Shown: piece by piece, positions 21,058 through 31,239 of the stretch
Numbering within the stretch: the first letter of the stretch is position 1
Layout of the letters: each line of letters opens with the position of its first letter
Assembly: GCA_934047225.1 (NCBI GenBank)
Contig: OW204004.1
Span: 6,638,401 to 6,702,400 of the forward strand
Reading direction: 5' to 3'
DNA from: Ypsolopha sequella
Taxonomy: Eukaryota > Arthropoda > Insecta > Lepidoptera > Ypsolophidae
DNA length: 64,000 bases
The notes under the pieces: generated by a model
What the model was told of the DNA's origin: nothing
Databases searched by the model: none
What the model saw: the letters and a program-made list of their open reading frames with translations, nothing else
Translations under genes and position numbers: made by a program

Positions 21058-21085
21058 CTGACGACGGCCCCAAGTGGGTCGAAAT
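21058..21085 (+). other. Hammerhead-core-like motif, copy 4
   Basis: CTGACGA-C-GGCCC, loop, GGGTC-GAAAT. The architecture is the same as in the other three copies. Confidence 0.4.
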
Positions 21086-21331
21086 ATATATCGAAAGTTT
21101 TATTTTTTATTTGTTTAAACACAGCATTTTTTGTTTACTTTGGTCTGTGAGACAAACAAAACGATCTGAAACTGACAACTTCGACAACCTATCATTTCTC
21201 TATTTTTGAAGATATATTTTTTTTGCAAATATTTTTATTTATATGTTCCACTTAATGAGCTCTAGACAATAACACCCCTCCCCCTCCACACGCCAGGGTA
21301 AAAAAAATTTTTTGTTCTTCTTTTTCATGTA

Positions 21332-21442
21332 CAGTGGAGACCGCATCAAGTAAGACACATTGGACTTTGTACCTATCTTATATCCTTCCCTATAGGGGCT
21401 AATGTCGTACTGCAAGTGTATAGCTTGATGTGGTCTCCACTG
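21332..21442. mobile_element. 111-bp TA-flanked MITE (uninterrupted copy)
   Basis: The ends CAGTGGAGACCGCATCAAG and (inverse) CAGTGGAGACCACATCAAG form terminal inverted repeats, and TA lies directly outside on both sides (21330-21331, 21443-21444). This is the form expected of a Tc1/mariner-type non-autonomous element. The same element is present at 56456-58465, interrupted by two further insertions. Confidence 0.8.
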
Positions 21443-22248
21443 TACCTATGAAAATATTTAAATATGATAAATAATTTTATTACATTTTAATTCTATCCAG
21501 TTTTAGGTCAACATTCTACTAATATCAAAATTTCAAGTCTCTTTCTTATTCTGTCTAAGAGCTAGAGACCCGTGACATACGAACGGACAGACAGACAGGC
21601 GGATAGCAGAGTGACAAATGAAACGGTTTGGACTTTCGAGTACGGAACCCTAACAACGACCGAAACTCTATATGTTAATTTAAGGCAATTTCAGTTAGCA
21701 ACCACGTTATTCTGTGATAACGGTGATGTGATAACAAATCAGAGATTCTATTTTTAAACCACATAATTACTTCATGAGTATTATCGACATGATAATGTGA
21801 ATTTAATTACCCAATGGAGTATAATCCCAGCAAATTGCTAATGCGCTCGGATGTCATTTGTTTTTGGCCGTTTAGTACCGTTAGTATCACTATCGAGTAT
21901 TTTTGTTTTTGGCCCTTAATATAAATGGTTTTGTCTCTTTGTCTATGATTTGTCTTTCATGTAATCTGTCCTTCATTAATGATTTTTCAGACCGTTTTTT
22001 AGGGTTCCGTACCCAAAGGGTATTCAACAGGACCCTATTACTAAGACTCCGTCTGTCACCAGGCTGTATCTCATGATCCATGATAGTTAGACGGTTGAAA
22101 TTTACACAGATGATGTATTTCTGTTGCCGCTATAACAACAAATACTAAAAAACAGAATAAAATAAATATTTAAGGGGGCTCCCATACAACAAACGTGATT
22201 TTTTTGCCGTTTTTTTAGATTATGGTATTGGACCCTTCGTGCGCGAGT

Positions 22249-22836
22249 AGGGTTACCATATGTAAATAGAGGGATGCCTGTCTATGGTACCTAAAATGCC
22301 TGATTTTTCAGGAAAATAGCCGTCTAAAGCAAAACGCTGTAATAAGTAAAAGCTAACAGATAATAATGAAGAAGGATATTTATTACTGATATTTGTCAGA
22401 GGCCATTTTTTTTAATAGTTCTTTCTTTTCTAATACATAAACGTAAAAATCTTCACAAGATACAATTTTGTAATTTTCCTGAGTAATCAGTATTGCTTTT
22501 ACTGATTCAATTGTCAGCCGATTTCTTTCCTTACTTCATTGAGCGTTGACGAGAGAAAACATACGTTCTACGTTCGCATTGTGTGCCAAAATAGAGAACA
22601 CAAACTGGCAGATTTTCACGAATTCTGTAATGTCACCATTCACTTCCCTACTTTTGAGAAAATTGAACCACTATGTAGTTAAGCTTTCAGAAAAAAATAT
22701 GCTATCACAATTCCGCGCTGCGCACGCGGGCACCAAATTTAAAAATGCCTGTCTCAGACCAATGCCGGCCGCACGCCTGTCTCTAAACCTTAAAATGCCT
22801 GTCAAATGCGGCAAACTCCTGTCATATGGTAACCCT
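22249..22836 (-). mobile_element. hAT deletion derivative, 588 bp, with an 8-bp target duplication
   Basis: AGGGTTACCATATG opens the element and its exact inverse CATATGGTAACCCT closes it. The 8 bp outside are GCGCGAGT (22241-22248) and ACGCGAGT (22837-22844), one mismatch. The intact repeat at 56.2 kb has GCGCGAGT once at this position, so the duplication is real. Eight-base duplications are the mark of hAT elements. The interior keeps only the transposase C-terminus, so this is an internally deleted, non-autonomous copy. Confidence 0.85.
22383..22640 (-). pseudogene. hAT transposase C-terminal dimerisation domain, one premature stop
   Basis: hAT transposases end in a conserved dimerisation domain. 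The minus-strand frame reads KICQFVFSILAHNANVERMF, SLVNAQ, a TGA stop (22536-22538), then SKERNRLTIESVKAILITQE. It ends MASDKYQ and TAA at 22383-22385. The A-x-x-E-R-x-F-S-x-x-N pattern and the R-x-L-x-x-E-S segment are hallmarks of the domain. The stop sits where family members usually have a tryptophan, one base change away. The rest of the transposase has been deleted. Confidence 0.8.
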
Positions 22837-22990
22837 ACGCGAGTCCGACTCGCAATGGGCCGGTTTAAAAAAAAATGTAATTTCGAATTATTTAGACAGA
22901 GTCCCAACGCATTAGCAACTTGTGATGGTTAGTATATCAACATAAGTGTTATGATTTACGTTTAATAATTTTTTGTAATATTACTAAAAC

Positions 22991-23145
22991 TCGTGTGAAC
23001 TGACATTCTTAATTATTATTGATTGCGGCCTAAGAACGATACTCGCCATGAAAATTCCGAAATTGTATCATTGAAACAGTTGGCATATAGAGGTAGTCAA
23101 CAATAATCAAACGTGAGTATTAAAGTCGCATTAAATAATAATTTT
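22991..23145. mobile_element. Foldback MITE family D, copy 3
   Basis: It starts TCGTGTGAACTGACATTCTT and ends CGCATTAAATAATAATTTT. The centre includes GCGGCCTAAGAACGATACTC, GAAATTGTATCATTGAAACA and TTGGCATATAG. Confidence 0.7.
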
Positions 23146-23284
23146 CCATTGTTTTATCGAATCTTTGGTAGTAAATAGAGAAGTACCCATAATTTAAACA
23201 ATCTGGACGGTGATTAGTTGGCAAAATATTTTTTTAAACCCAAATGTGAAAACTTGTTAATTGTTTGTTAAATACTTTAAACCA

Positions 23285-23760
23285 ATATGAAGGCGATTAC
23301 TGTCGCCAAATTAGCAGCTCGATGTTTGTCGGTACGAATATCGACGACAACGACATTGAAATAACGTTCATATCAGCGCGCATTGCATAGTGGCTGTTAC
23401 GACGCTCGCTGCGTCCTTGATAGGGCGAAATAGGGCGAAATATTGCTTTTCACATGAACTTGGTTGTTCGAATGAATAATCCTATGTTATGTTTATAGCT
23501 ATCAAGTTTATCTATAACTCAAAATATAACAAATCGACCAAGCCGCGTAGGAGCAGTAGGGAATTCAAGTAAAAAAACACCATTCGGTTGAATTTTTTTT
23601 TTATATAGAAGTTTTGGTGGTATGAAAAAGAAAAATGTTGCATAATATGTTGTATAAATTGTTTTCAATATTTTTGGATTGCCCATAAACGAGGAGAAGG
23701 CTTTAGAAAGTACCCATTTGGCGATACTAAGCCCCTTAACTTAGCTGCAAGTTTTCCGAA
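23285..23760. repeat. Repeat family E (AGCAGCTCGATGTTTGTCGG), copy 1
   Basis: Shared with 43030-43500 over about 450 bp: GACATTGAAATAACGTTCAT, ATCAGCGCGCATTGCATAGT, GGAGCAGTAGGGAATT, TTTGGTGGTATGAAAAAGAA and ACGAGGAG...CTTTAGAAA. Shorter inverted or decayed pieces are at 45100-45185 and 47850-47960. An (AAAAT)n run at 23762-23780 follows. Confidence 0.6.
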
Positions 23761-24224
23761 CAAAATAAAATAAAATAAAAACGCGGAGTTGTCGGCACAC
23801 ACCCATTCTTGGTTCGTGATTATTGAACCTTGTTCCTGGTCCCTGACCGGGTCTCCGCTATGGGTTTGGGTGGTTGATTGGATTTCACCTAATACATATT
23901 TTACCTATCATTTTAATCGTATATACAGGATGGAAAAAATTCAAGGGCCCTGGAGGGGAACTACCTTCAATCTTTTAGTTAGCTCATTTTACTGAAAAAA
24001 ACATTCCTTTATTTTTTAAAAGAAACAAAACTGCATTTAAAGATCTTCTTAAATTTGCTTGTCTCACCCGCGAACTGAACCAACTAAAAATTTTAAAAAT
24101 AGACCCTCGCTATTTTATTATACGAATCGGTAGGATTATTGTTCAGGATAAAATTTGTTTAATAAACATTTAGTCTTACACTCATTAGTTGTACGAGATA
24201 CCCATGAAATTGAACAGACTGGTG

Positions 24225-24402
24225 ACGGGCAGCGGCGTCACTGGTGCGAGGGTTCCGGCACCGCGCTCACCAACCCGCCTGCCCAGCGTGTGTGAGTATG
24301 GGCAATTCTTCCAAGATGACCGCCGGGAATGGCAAAGTCCTGGAAAGGCTTTGTCCAGCAGTGGATGAACTAGGCTGATGGATGGATGGATGGATGGATC
24401 TA
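24225..24402 (+). repeat. RTE-like/SINE-like element ending in (ATGG)n, copy 2
   Basis: CTGGTGCGAGGGTTCCGGCA, CCCGCCTGCCCAGCGTGTGT and CAGCAGTGGATGAACTAGGC, followed by TGATGGATGGATGGATGGAT. It lacks the GATGCCGGGCTCGAC head, so it is 5'-truncated. Confidence 0.6.
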
Positions 24403-24556
24403 CCCTTAGATCAAAGAAAGTAAAATTCCGAGAACCTAAATATACGTAAAAGTGTAAATTACTAAAGATTCTATACTTAGGAAAAACTGTCGAAAAATAC
24501 AAACATGTTTGTTGTCTCTGCGTTTAATTCTGTATACATTTCTCTTTTTGTTACAG

Positions 24557-24834
24557 GTTGACAAGAATCGAAGAAAATGTGAAATCAATTCACAATGGAT
24601 GAAACCTGACGTAGTGATGTGAAGTGATCGTTGGTTTTCGTTGTCGATAAAATGGCGGGATGTGTTTTGTGGCTAGTGTTGTGCTCGGTGTCTTTGGTAT
24701 ACGGTCAGAACTGTCGAGGTGAAGAGCCTAGACAGAGAGAATGCGAATCGTTGTGTGATACCCAGGGAGTTTGCAAGATTAGGGCAGCCTTACTGTTGCC
24801 CAAAAACACGACGTATGATGCATCGTTGTCTAGT
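24557..24834 (+). CDS. Receptor guanylyl cyclase, first coding exon (5' UTR 24557-24651, coding 24652-24834)
   Basis: Receptor guanylyl cyclases are single-pass membrane proteins whose outer domain binds a ligand and whose inner domain makes cGMP. This exon follows a pyrimidine-rich TTACAG acceptor, so there is an upstream 5' UTR exon. I start at ATG 24652, because frames beginning earlier have no in-frame ATG. The first residues, MAGCVLWLVLCSVSLVYGQ, are a textbook signal peptide with cleavage probable after G or Q. A cysteine-rich stretch (NC...RECESLCDTQGVCK) and IRAALLLPKNTTYDASLSS follow. R-A-A-L-L-L-P is the first beta strand of an ANF-receptor fold, and NTT is an N-glycosylation sequon. 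The exon is 61 codons long and ends in phase 0 at GTAAGT. It joins in frame to 26826. Whether it is an NPR-type or 32E-type cyclase cannot be settled here. Confidence 0.8.
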
Positions 24835-24874
24835 GTAAGTACAAAGTTTATTTGTTCTGAGACCCTGCCTTATT

Positions 24875-25155
24875 TTTCCTTAAGAGACCTCTTTACGCCT
24901 GGATTTTTCTTAAGATTCATACAAAAGGTAAAAAATGAATGTGAAGTCAACAGCTTAATTATTTTCTTATATATTAATTATTATTTATTAATTATATATT
25001 AATTATTTTCTTCATATTTTTTTTCGTAAGTATTATCTAACGACGGACATCTAAGTTTCTAAACAGCCCAAAATGCAAAATTTTATAAAACTATTGTCAG
25101 AATAGCTGTCAGGATATCGTGAATATTGCCTCGTTTTTACACAAAGTTATATAAT
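24875..25155. repeat. Repeat shared with the left arm interior of the 60-kb foldback
   Basis: CCTTAAGAGACCTC...GGATTTTTCTTAAGATTCAT, GAATGTGAAGTCAACAGCTT and GCCTCGTTTTTACACAAAG match 60270-60500. It lies in the first coding intron of the guanylyl cyclase gene, only 40 bp past the donor site. Confidence 0.6.
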
Positions 25156-25204
25156 TAAGTAAGTAACCAAGTTGTATAATTTTCATTTATACTGGAAATA
25201 AAAA

Positions 25205-25400
25205 TTACAATTACACAATTTATTAGATGGGTTTTAACAGTACCTAGGACCTGGTTAAACGAAATGTTGATGGAATTTTTAGTACATTTTATATTAATAA
25301 AAAACCGACTTTTTGCTACTTTTCCACGAATCCGTCCCTCTCGCACTGAGGGTTTTTTCGCATATGGAGTAACTTTTACATATCGCCTTAAAACCGGTAA
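25205..25400 (-). repeat. Repeat family C, inverted copy
   Basis: This is the uninterrupted version of the sequence split at 19.66-20.0 kb: CCTAGGACCTGGTTAAACGA, CATTTTATATTAATAAAAAA and CCGACTTTTTGCTACTTTTC, then CGTCCCTCTCGCACTGAGGG. Confidence 0.65.
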
Positions 25401-26210
25401 AACACGAAAACTGAAACGTCAAAATTGCTCTATTTGTATGTTTCTTAGTTTTTTTTAACTTTGTCTGCTTCCCACCCTGAATATTTTCTGCTTTTATTAG
25501 GCTGGCCGATTGAGCTGAACTTTGGGTTGGCAATGTAGATGGGTAACTAATCTCAAATGTTCTTAATGAAATTTATGTTATGTAATTAAGTCGATATGCA
25601 AAAAAAATACGAGTGTTTCTTTTCTGTGTATTTCTTGAAACTGACTTTCTTTCTTATATTATTTTAATGTATCGTAGACTCCAGGACCAAGACAAACCAA
25701 ACATGGTTTCATGGTACTGAATAATGTTAAAATATTGTACTTGTGACTGAAAATAAATAAATAAATAATAATTACAAAAGTACAATGAAAGTTCTAGTAT
25801 CGTTGTTCTATGAAAAAGTACCAAATATAAATACCGATTTGGGTATCCATGCACTCATCTAAATATGTGTTAGAATTACCATAATAGTTTTCTAAATATG
25901 TACCTTTAAAAATAATCAAATACCTACTATTGTGATAGTTTTCAAAACAAAGACGTTGTGTGGAAGTTGAATAGCTTCTTTTCAATACAATATATTAAAT
26001 AAATTCCTATTTTATTTGATGGCATAGCTGACAGAATAAACATCCCACATAATGATTAATGCTCTTGTTTCATGAATTTATTCTTAAACCTGCTTGTTAA
26101 TATTAAAAATTAACTAAAAGAGTAGAAATTAAAAGAATTACGAATAATTAGAAAATTGCGATCTATTTCAAGATTACAAGCCAAAAACATAATGACAATG
26201 ACATAAAAAA

Positions 26211-26370
26211 GCCGATTCTGTAGGCTTTAATTTTAGTTTTAGTGCTGTCAAGACTTAAATTTGTCCAAAGTAATTTAGCTTCTGTGCTTCACACGCATGA
26301 ACTATTTTGCAATGATGAAAATTTAGTCTTGACAGCACTAAAACTAAAATTAAAGCCTTCAGAATCGGCT
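26211..26370. mobile_element. Palindromic MITE family F, copy 1
   Basis: GCCGATTCTGTAGGCTTTAA, then TTTTAGTTTTAGTGCTGTCA, are mirrored by TGACAGCACTAAAACTAAAA and TTAAAGCCTTCAGAATCGGC. It is shared with 45617-45776 and 55033-55197 and lies in an intron of the guanylyl cyclase gene. Confidence 0.75.
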
Positions 26371-26825
26371 ACATTAGGTCAAATATAGTTAAAAACCATA
26401 GACCGGCCGATTGCGGCAAGTCGCCAACACTGCATTATTCAAAAAAGCTGTGGGAAAAGAGTAGTCAACACACATCCTATGTGGAAGGTTCGACTCCTGA
26501 TATAATACCAAATAACAAATATTATCTAAAATAAGAAATATAACACAGATTCCAAGCGTAATTTAACACGCGCGAGTGTGCGACTGTGCAACCCGTCGGT
26601 TGCACATCTAGGTAGAGATCGCTAAGCCCAAATGACTCGCCCGTAATATTTATTAATACTTGTATTATTTTTTTGCATTACTTAACTTTTTTTGTTGTTT
26701 TATCCATTAATTTTAAATTAAGTTTAAATGTGTTCTTTAAATATCTATCAAACATTTGGCCAACTTTTCATATGCATGTTTTTGGTGGGTCAACTTTAAC
26801 AGATATATGCATTTTCTTTTCACAG

Positions 26826-27018
26826 GTGCAACCAGTGTTCGACCTAGCACTCAACGATCCGAGGATCCAGCAAATCTTGCCTTCCTGGATCCAAGTCGAA
26901 TGGATGACATATGACGTCACGGACTGCGACGCTGCGTACGCTATTATCACAGCGATTGACGCGTACACCTACGACTGTGCTCACGTCTTTTTTGGACCAG
27001 CGTGCGATTTTGCTCTCG
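26826..27018 (+). CDS. Receptor guanylyl cyclase, second coding exon (ANF-receptor ligand-binding domain)
   Basis: This exon continues the protein from 24834 in phase 0. It reads VQPVFDLALNDPRIQQILPS, WIQVEWMTYDVTDCDAAYAI and ITAIDAYTYDCAHVFFGPAC, then DFALG. Features typical of natriuretic-peptide-type receptor cyclases are the A-V/F-x-L-A-L helix, the L-P-x-W strand, a Cys before an A-x-x-A-x-x-A helix, and above all the V-F-F/L-G-P-A/G-C motif. The upstream TTTTCTTTTCACAG is a strong acceptor, and GTAAGT at 27019 is a strong donor. The exon is 193 nt, so it leaves phase 1. The codon use is GC-rich against the AT-rich surroundings, as expected for a host exon under selection. The next exon (fold continuation, membrane segment, kinase-like and cyclase domains) was not found in the remaining 37 kb. 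Confidence 0.85.
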
Positions 27019-27073
27019 GTAAGTAGCCTTTTTTGCATTATAATTGTATGCAACATAAAAAAAATAAGTCATT

Positions 27074-27231
27074 TACGGTGTTACTACAAAACGGTGTTTA
27101 ACTTTAGACAGTGTTTAAATCTGTTGTTGTCGCCTTTTCTTTCATATTGTAAAAAGTGACAGCAACAGATTTAAACACTGTCTAAAGTTAAACATCGTTT
27201 AAACACCCTTTTGTAGTAACACAGTTAATAT
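27074..27231. mobile_element. Palindromic MITE family G, copy 1
   Basis: CGGTGTTACTACAAAACGGT, GTTTAACTTTAGACAGTGTT and TAAATCTGTTGTTGTC are mirrored on the right. A near-identical copy is at 45394-45535. It starts only 55 bp past the donor of the guanylyl cyclase exon. Confidence 0.75.
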
Positions 27232-27604
27232 TTATCGTATTTATACTCAATTTATTAGAAACATAATTAAATTAAGAAAAGTAACTTAAATTTGAAACTA
27301 AATAATCCTATGAAATATTAAAAACTTATACATAACTAAACTGCTAAAAATAAATATATTACAAACTAAACTAAATAGAAGACTTAATTTATCGTATTTA
27401 ATACGTGACATAAATACAACTACAAAAATAAATAGGTGGTCAAATATGCACCTAGCTGATTTACCAGGTATGTAACACTCAATCAATCAATATGTTTATT
27501 TGCTGAAAAACAGGTTACACGTGTTAAAGGTTTGTATATAGGTGTTTTTACAATATTGTATGTTCTGCTGTGATTTGCCTATTATATAACATGCAAAAAA
27601 AATT

Positions 27605-28010
27605 ACAGTCTGCATATCTAACGGATCAGAGCACATAACTCGAGATTGCGGCTATCACTGCGTTAGGGTGCTAATTCAAGGGTATTACTTGGAGATTACC
27701 AGAATACCCACCTGACCTTCGATCCTGGCTTCATCACCATAGAACTCCTCAACGGATGACAGCACATAACTTTGGATTGCGGCAATCAGTTTGTGTTAGG
27801 GTGCTCATTGCAGGGCATTGCTTGAAAATTGCCAGTGTACCCACCTGACCTACGATCTTGGCTTCATCACCGTAGAACTCTTTAACGAATGACAGCACAT
27901 AACTCGAGATTGCGGTAATCATGTTGTATCAGGGTGCTGATAGCAGGAATCTACTCAAACATAGCTAATTATACTCACTTGAACTTCGTTTCATATTAAC
28001 ACCACGTTTG
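27605..28010. repeat. Tandem repeat, about 2.7 units of 131-133 bp
   Basis: AGCACATAACTCGAGATTGC occurs near 27630, 27761 and 27894. Each copy is followed by TTAGGGTGCT...CAGGG and CCACCTGACCTTCGATCCTG, GCTTCATCACC...AGAACTC. The third unit decays. No coding signal is seen. Confidence 0.7.
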
Positions 28011-28039
28011 CAAGAACTACCCATACTTCACAATTTAAC

Positions 28040-29190
28040 CCAGCAACACTAAAAAATGTGAAATAAAATAAACTTTTAACAAAAAAATAGCAACCGACTT
28101 CAATAGTAACAGCAGTCATTCACTAAAAAGTTAATAATAATTCTATAAAGACCGATGGTACCGAAGCAACACTTTTGCCGACTTCTTTCTTCCTGAAACG
28201 TTATGTTATCTAGAAGTCGGCGTTCTTATATTGGTTTTTATGTTGCTATATCGTAGGAAATACGCCGACTTAGAACGTGAACGCCGCGCGTGAACAACTG
28301 TTTCAGGGATGACGCTGCTTTATAAAACGACCGTATCTCGGTGCGTTAAGATTCACGCATTTTTTTCTCCCAGAGGGATAAGCTAAGGCTACAGATTTTC
28401 ATCTGCTACGATCCAGACACACCTTTTTCACATTTTTGTTTAAAATTCAAATACTGCCTGAACTAATGGTTTGCGCGGGTATGTTTCTTGGGAAAAGTTG
28501 TTCAATATGATTGGTAGAATATGTGGTTTTAATTAAAGGTATCAGTATGTTTACAAAACGGTGCACAAAAAGATATAAAATTAGATATGCCGCCTTCATA
28601 TTAACACACCTCTTTGAGAATGTAAGTAATAATTTTATTCGTACGCTCTTTTAAGACAAAACAACATTAAATTCACAAAAGGCATACGAGAGTCTTCAAC
28701 TCGAGTGATTTTGAAACGGGGCTCTGAAAACATTAATTAAATACAAGGTGACATTTGTTTATAAAGCCAAATTGATACTGAAGACTCGGTAAGTGCTCAG
28801 TATTAAGTTCGATGACACTTTTTCGTGAAATTCGTAAAATTTTTCTTGTTCCTTACAAACGGAAGCTTTGCCCGAGTCAATTACTATGGGAGGTCAATAT
28901 TTTATTTTGTGAAATTAGCAAAAAGTGTTATAGATCCACGATATAATAAAAAGCATATTATTCGCTTAAGGGGGTATATCGTCAAAATCAACACTTTTTT
29001 GAAGCTATTTATCAGCTGTTCAAACCAAGTCCTAAGTAAAATAAATTATTATAACAATTTTGGGAGCTTTTTCTAGATTCTGGACTATCAGAAACGCGAT
29101 TGGAGGAATTCCACTCGATAGTGAAATGAGGTCTAAATGTACACTTTTTTTGATATTCTGACAAATCGAGATAGCATACAGACTTCAAAA
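28040..29190. other. Intronic-type sequence with repeat fragments
   Basis: At 28746-28850 there is a decayed relative of the CAAGGTGAC foldback (30968 and 49021 copies): CAAGGTGACATTTG, AATTGATACTGAAGACTCGG and TTCGTGAAATTCGTAAA. Short frames here show no domain. Confidence 0.45.
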
Positions 29191-29800
29191 ATATTTATTT
29201 AGATGGGTTTTAACAATACCTAAATTACTGGTTATGGAAATTTTCATAGCTATTTTAGTTAATTTTGTATTAATTTAAAACCGACTTTTTGTCAATTTTC
29301 CCCGATTCCGTCCCTCTCGAACTGCGTGTCTTTCTGCTTGGAGTAAGCTTGTCTGCTTTGCACAGACGATATATCACCTTATTTTTATTTTTATCACTGT
29401 CACTCCAAGCGAAAAATCGCGCATTGCGAGAAGGGCGGATTCAGGGCAAAAGGGAAAAAAGTTGATTTTATATTTTTATTGAAAAAAGTAAAGTAGCTAG
29501 CAAAATTTCAAATATCAAATCTCTAGATATTGTTGAAACACACCCAATAAAATATGTTTGAGTTCTGTATATGGTTCCTATTCGTCAAACGAGGAGAAAA
29601 AGTGTGTTTGAAGACCTCATTTCAACTATTATTTCTATCGAGGAAAATTTATACAAACATGTTTTCCAATTTCAAAACCCTAGATTATATAATCAAAATG
29701 CATATACCAGATATTTATTAAAATTTTAATTTTAAATTCATGAAATACACAGAAAAGAAACACCCGTATTTTTTTCGCATATCACCTTAAAGAATTTATG
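29190..29800. repeat. Repeat family C, composite copy in both orientations
   Basis: The first part (29195-29360) reads AAAACCGACTTTTTGTCAAT and CCGTCCCTCTCGAACTGCGT, as in the 25-kb copy. From about 29385 the same family runs the other way (GTCACTCCAAGCGAAAAATC and onward) and matches 20460-20850 closely. Confidence 0.55.
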
Positions 29801-30479
29801 GATGACAAAAATTTTGAACGCTTCGCTTCCGTCTGCCTATGATATATTAAATAAAAATATTAACTTTCATTGTATAATAATAATAATCAGGCTAATAATA
29901 GTCAGGGTTTATGCTTGGATCTAAGTCTTATAATGTACGTACCATCTATGTAACAGCATAAGGCAATAAATACTGAATACTGATCACTTGCCAAGCCTCC
30001 AGTATGAATTTGGCTGCGCAGAACGCTCACATCGTCCCACCTCGCAACGACCGCAACAAAGGCAGGCAACAACGGCATAATTTCATACCGCTTTGTTATA
30101 ATATATTTATTTATTTCATAAAAATAAACGAAAATCCAGTTTTACCCGCTTCGACAAACTTTTAAAAATAGAAACCAAGGGAAAAAGTGCCATACGGCCA
30201 GGCCAGCTGCTCGTTTTTCATCACAATTTTTTGACAACACAGACATGCAAGGTATCTAGCCCGAGCTAAGTGGAGAGCGGGTCACCGGGTCCGTCAGGGA
30301 GTCATCCCTTAGTTTTAACATATTCATGAATCATGATATACACAACAATCCGGCACCTATTTCATTAATTTTTGTTGCCGCGCCTGTGCTTCAGGCACAG
30401 ATTTCCATTTTTTTTAAACTCTATGAACAATAGCAGAAAATTTAAGAAGTTTTGAAAATGTACCACTTGTATGTGTATG

Positions 30480-30700
30480 TTAGAGCTGATGCCGGGCTCG
30501 ACTGTGGAGGTACCACCATCTTACTTGGAGGGGGTCTCCAAACGTAACTGGTGCGAGGGTTCCGGCACCGCGCTCACCAACCCGCCTGCCCAGCGTGTGT
30601 CAGTGTGGGCAATTCTTCCAGAATGACCGCCAGGAGCGGCAAAGTCCTGGAAAGGCTTATGTCCAGCAGTGGACGAACTAGGCTGATGGATGGATGAATG
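30480..30700 (+). repeat. RTE-like/SINE-like element ending in (ATGG)n, copy 3 (most complete)
   Basis: AGAGCTGATGCCGGGCTCGA, CTGTGGAGGTACCACCATCT and TACTTGG run directly into CTGGTGCGAGGGTTCCGGCA and end CTAGGCTGATGGATGGATGA. This copy shows that the head and tail seen separately elsewhere belong to one element. Confidence 0.6.
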
Positions 30701-30967
30701 AAAATGTGGTATTGTGGCGCGTAAAACTTTCTTAATGTCTTGTAAATACTTCGAAAAATGGGTTGCAGTGAAGGAAGTATAACGTCAGTGGTAGCGCAGA
30801 CATAGATAATATTTTGAAAGAAGAAACCAATTTCGTCATAGAAAATTTGCTTCCAGCTAAACAAAGTAAAGGTGTAACCTAGTTTATGTGTTATTTCCAT
30901 TAAATTACTTCATCTTTTACAAACGCATTTTTTTATTGAGCATGTTTTGTTCGAGAAAAGCACTATA

Positions 30968-31229
30968 CAAGGTGACTTTTTGATCATCGTCCAAATTCAT
31001 ACTGGTGGCTTGGTAAGTGATCAGTATCATGGATCAATAACAATTTTGGTGAAATTCGTAAAATGAAATTTCAACTCCCCATGGTGATTCACTCGGGACT
31101 GGAACTGAATTTCTATGGGAAGCCGAAATTTCATTTTACGAATTTCACAAAAATTTTTGCTGATCCAAAATACTGATCACTTATCAAGCCTCCAGTATGA
31201 ATTTGGACGATGATCAAAAAGTCACCTTG
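30968..31229. mobile_element. CAAGGTGAC foldback MITE, copy 1 (262 bp, TA target)
   Basis: CAAGGTGACTTTTTGATCAT and CGTCCAAATTCATACTGG at the left are matched by the inverse at the right. TA sits directly outside each end. The arms continue through ACTGATCACTT and AAATTTCATTTTACGAATTT. The copy at 49021-49284 is about 90% alike by eye, and it also has TA on both sides. Confidence 0.8.
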
Positions 31230-31239
31230 TATATGCCTT

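Larger units (their letters stand above)
21998..22862. repeat. GGGTTCCGTACCC dispersed repeat, split by an hAT element
   Basis: AGGGTTCCGTACCCAAAGGG, GGACCCTATTACTAAGACTC and GGGGGCTCCCATACAACA lead to CGTGCGCGAGT. After the hAT insertion the repeat resumes as CCGACTCGCAATGGGCCGGT. The whole copy is at 56000-56277. I recognise this as a very common lepidopteran repeat. Confidence 0.75.
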
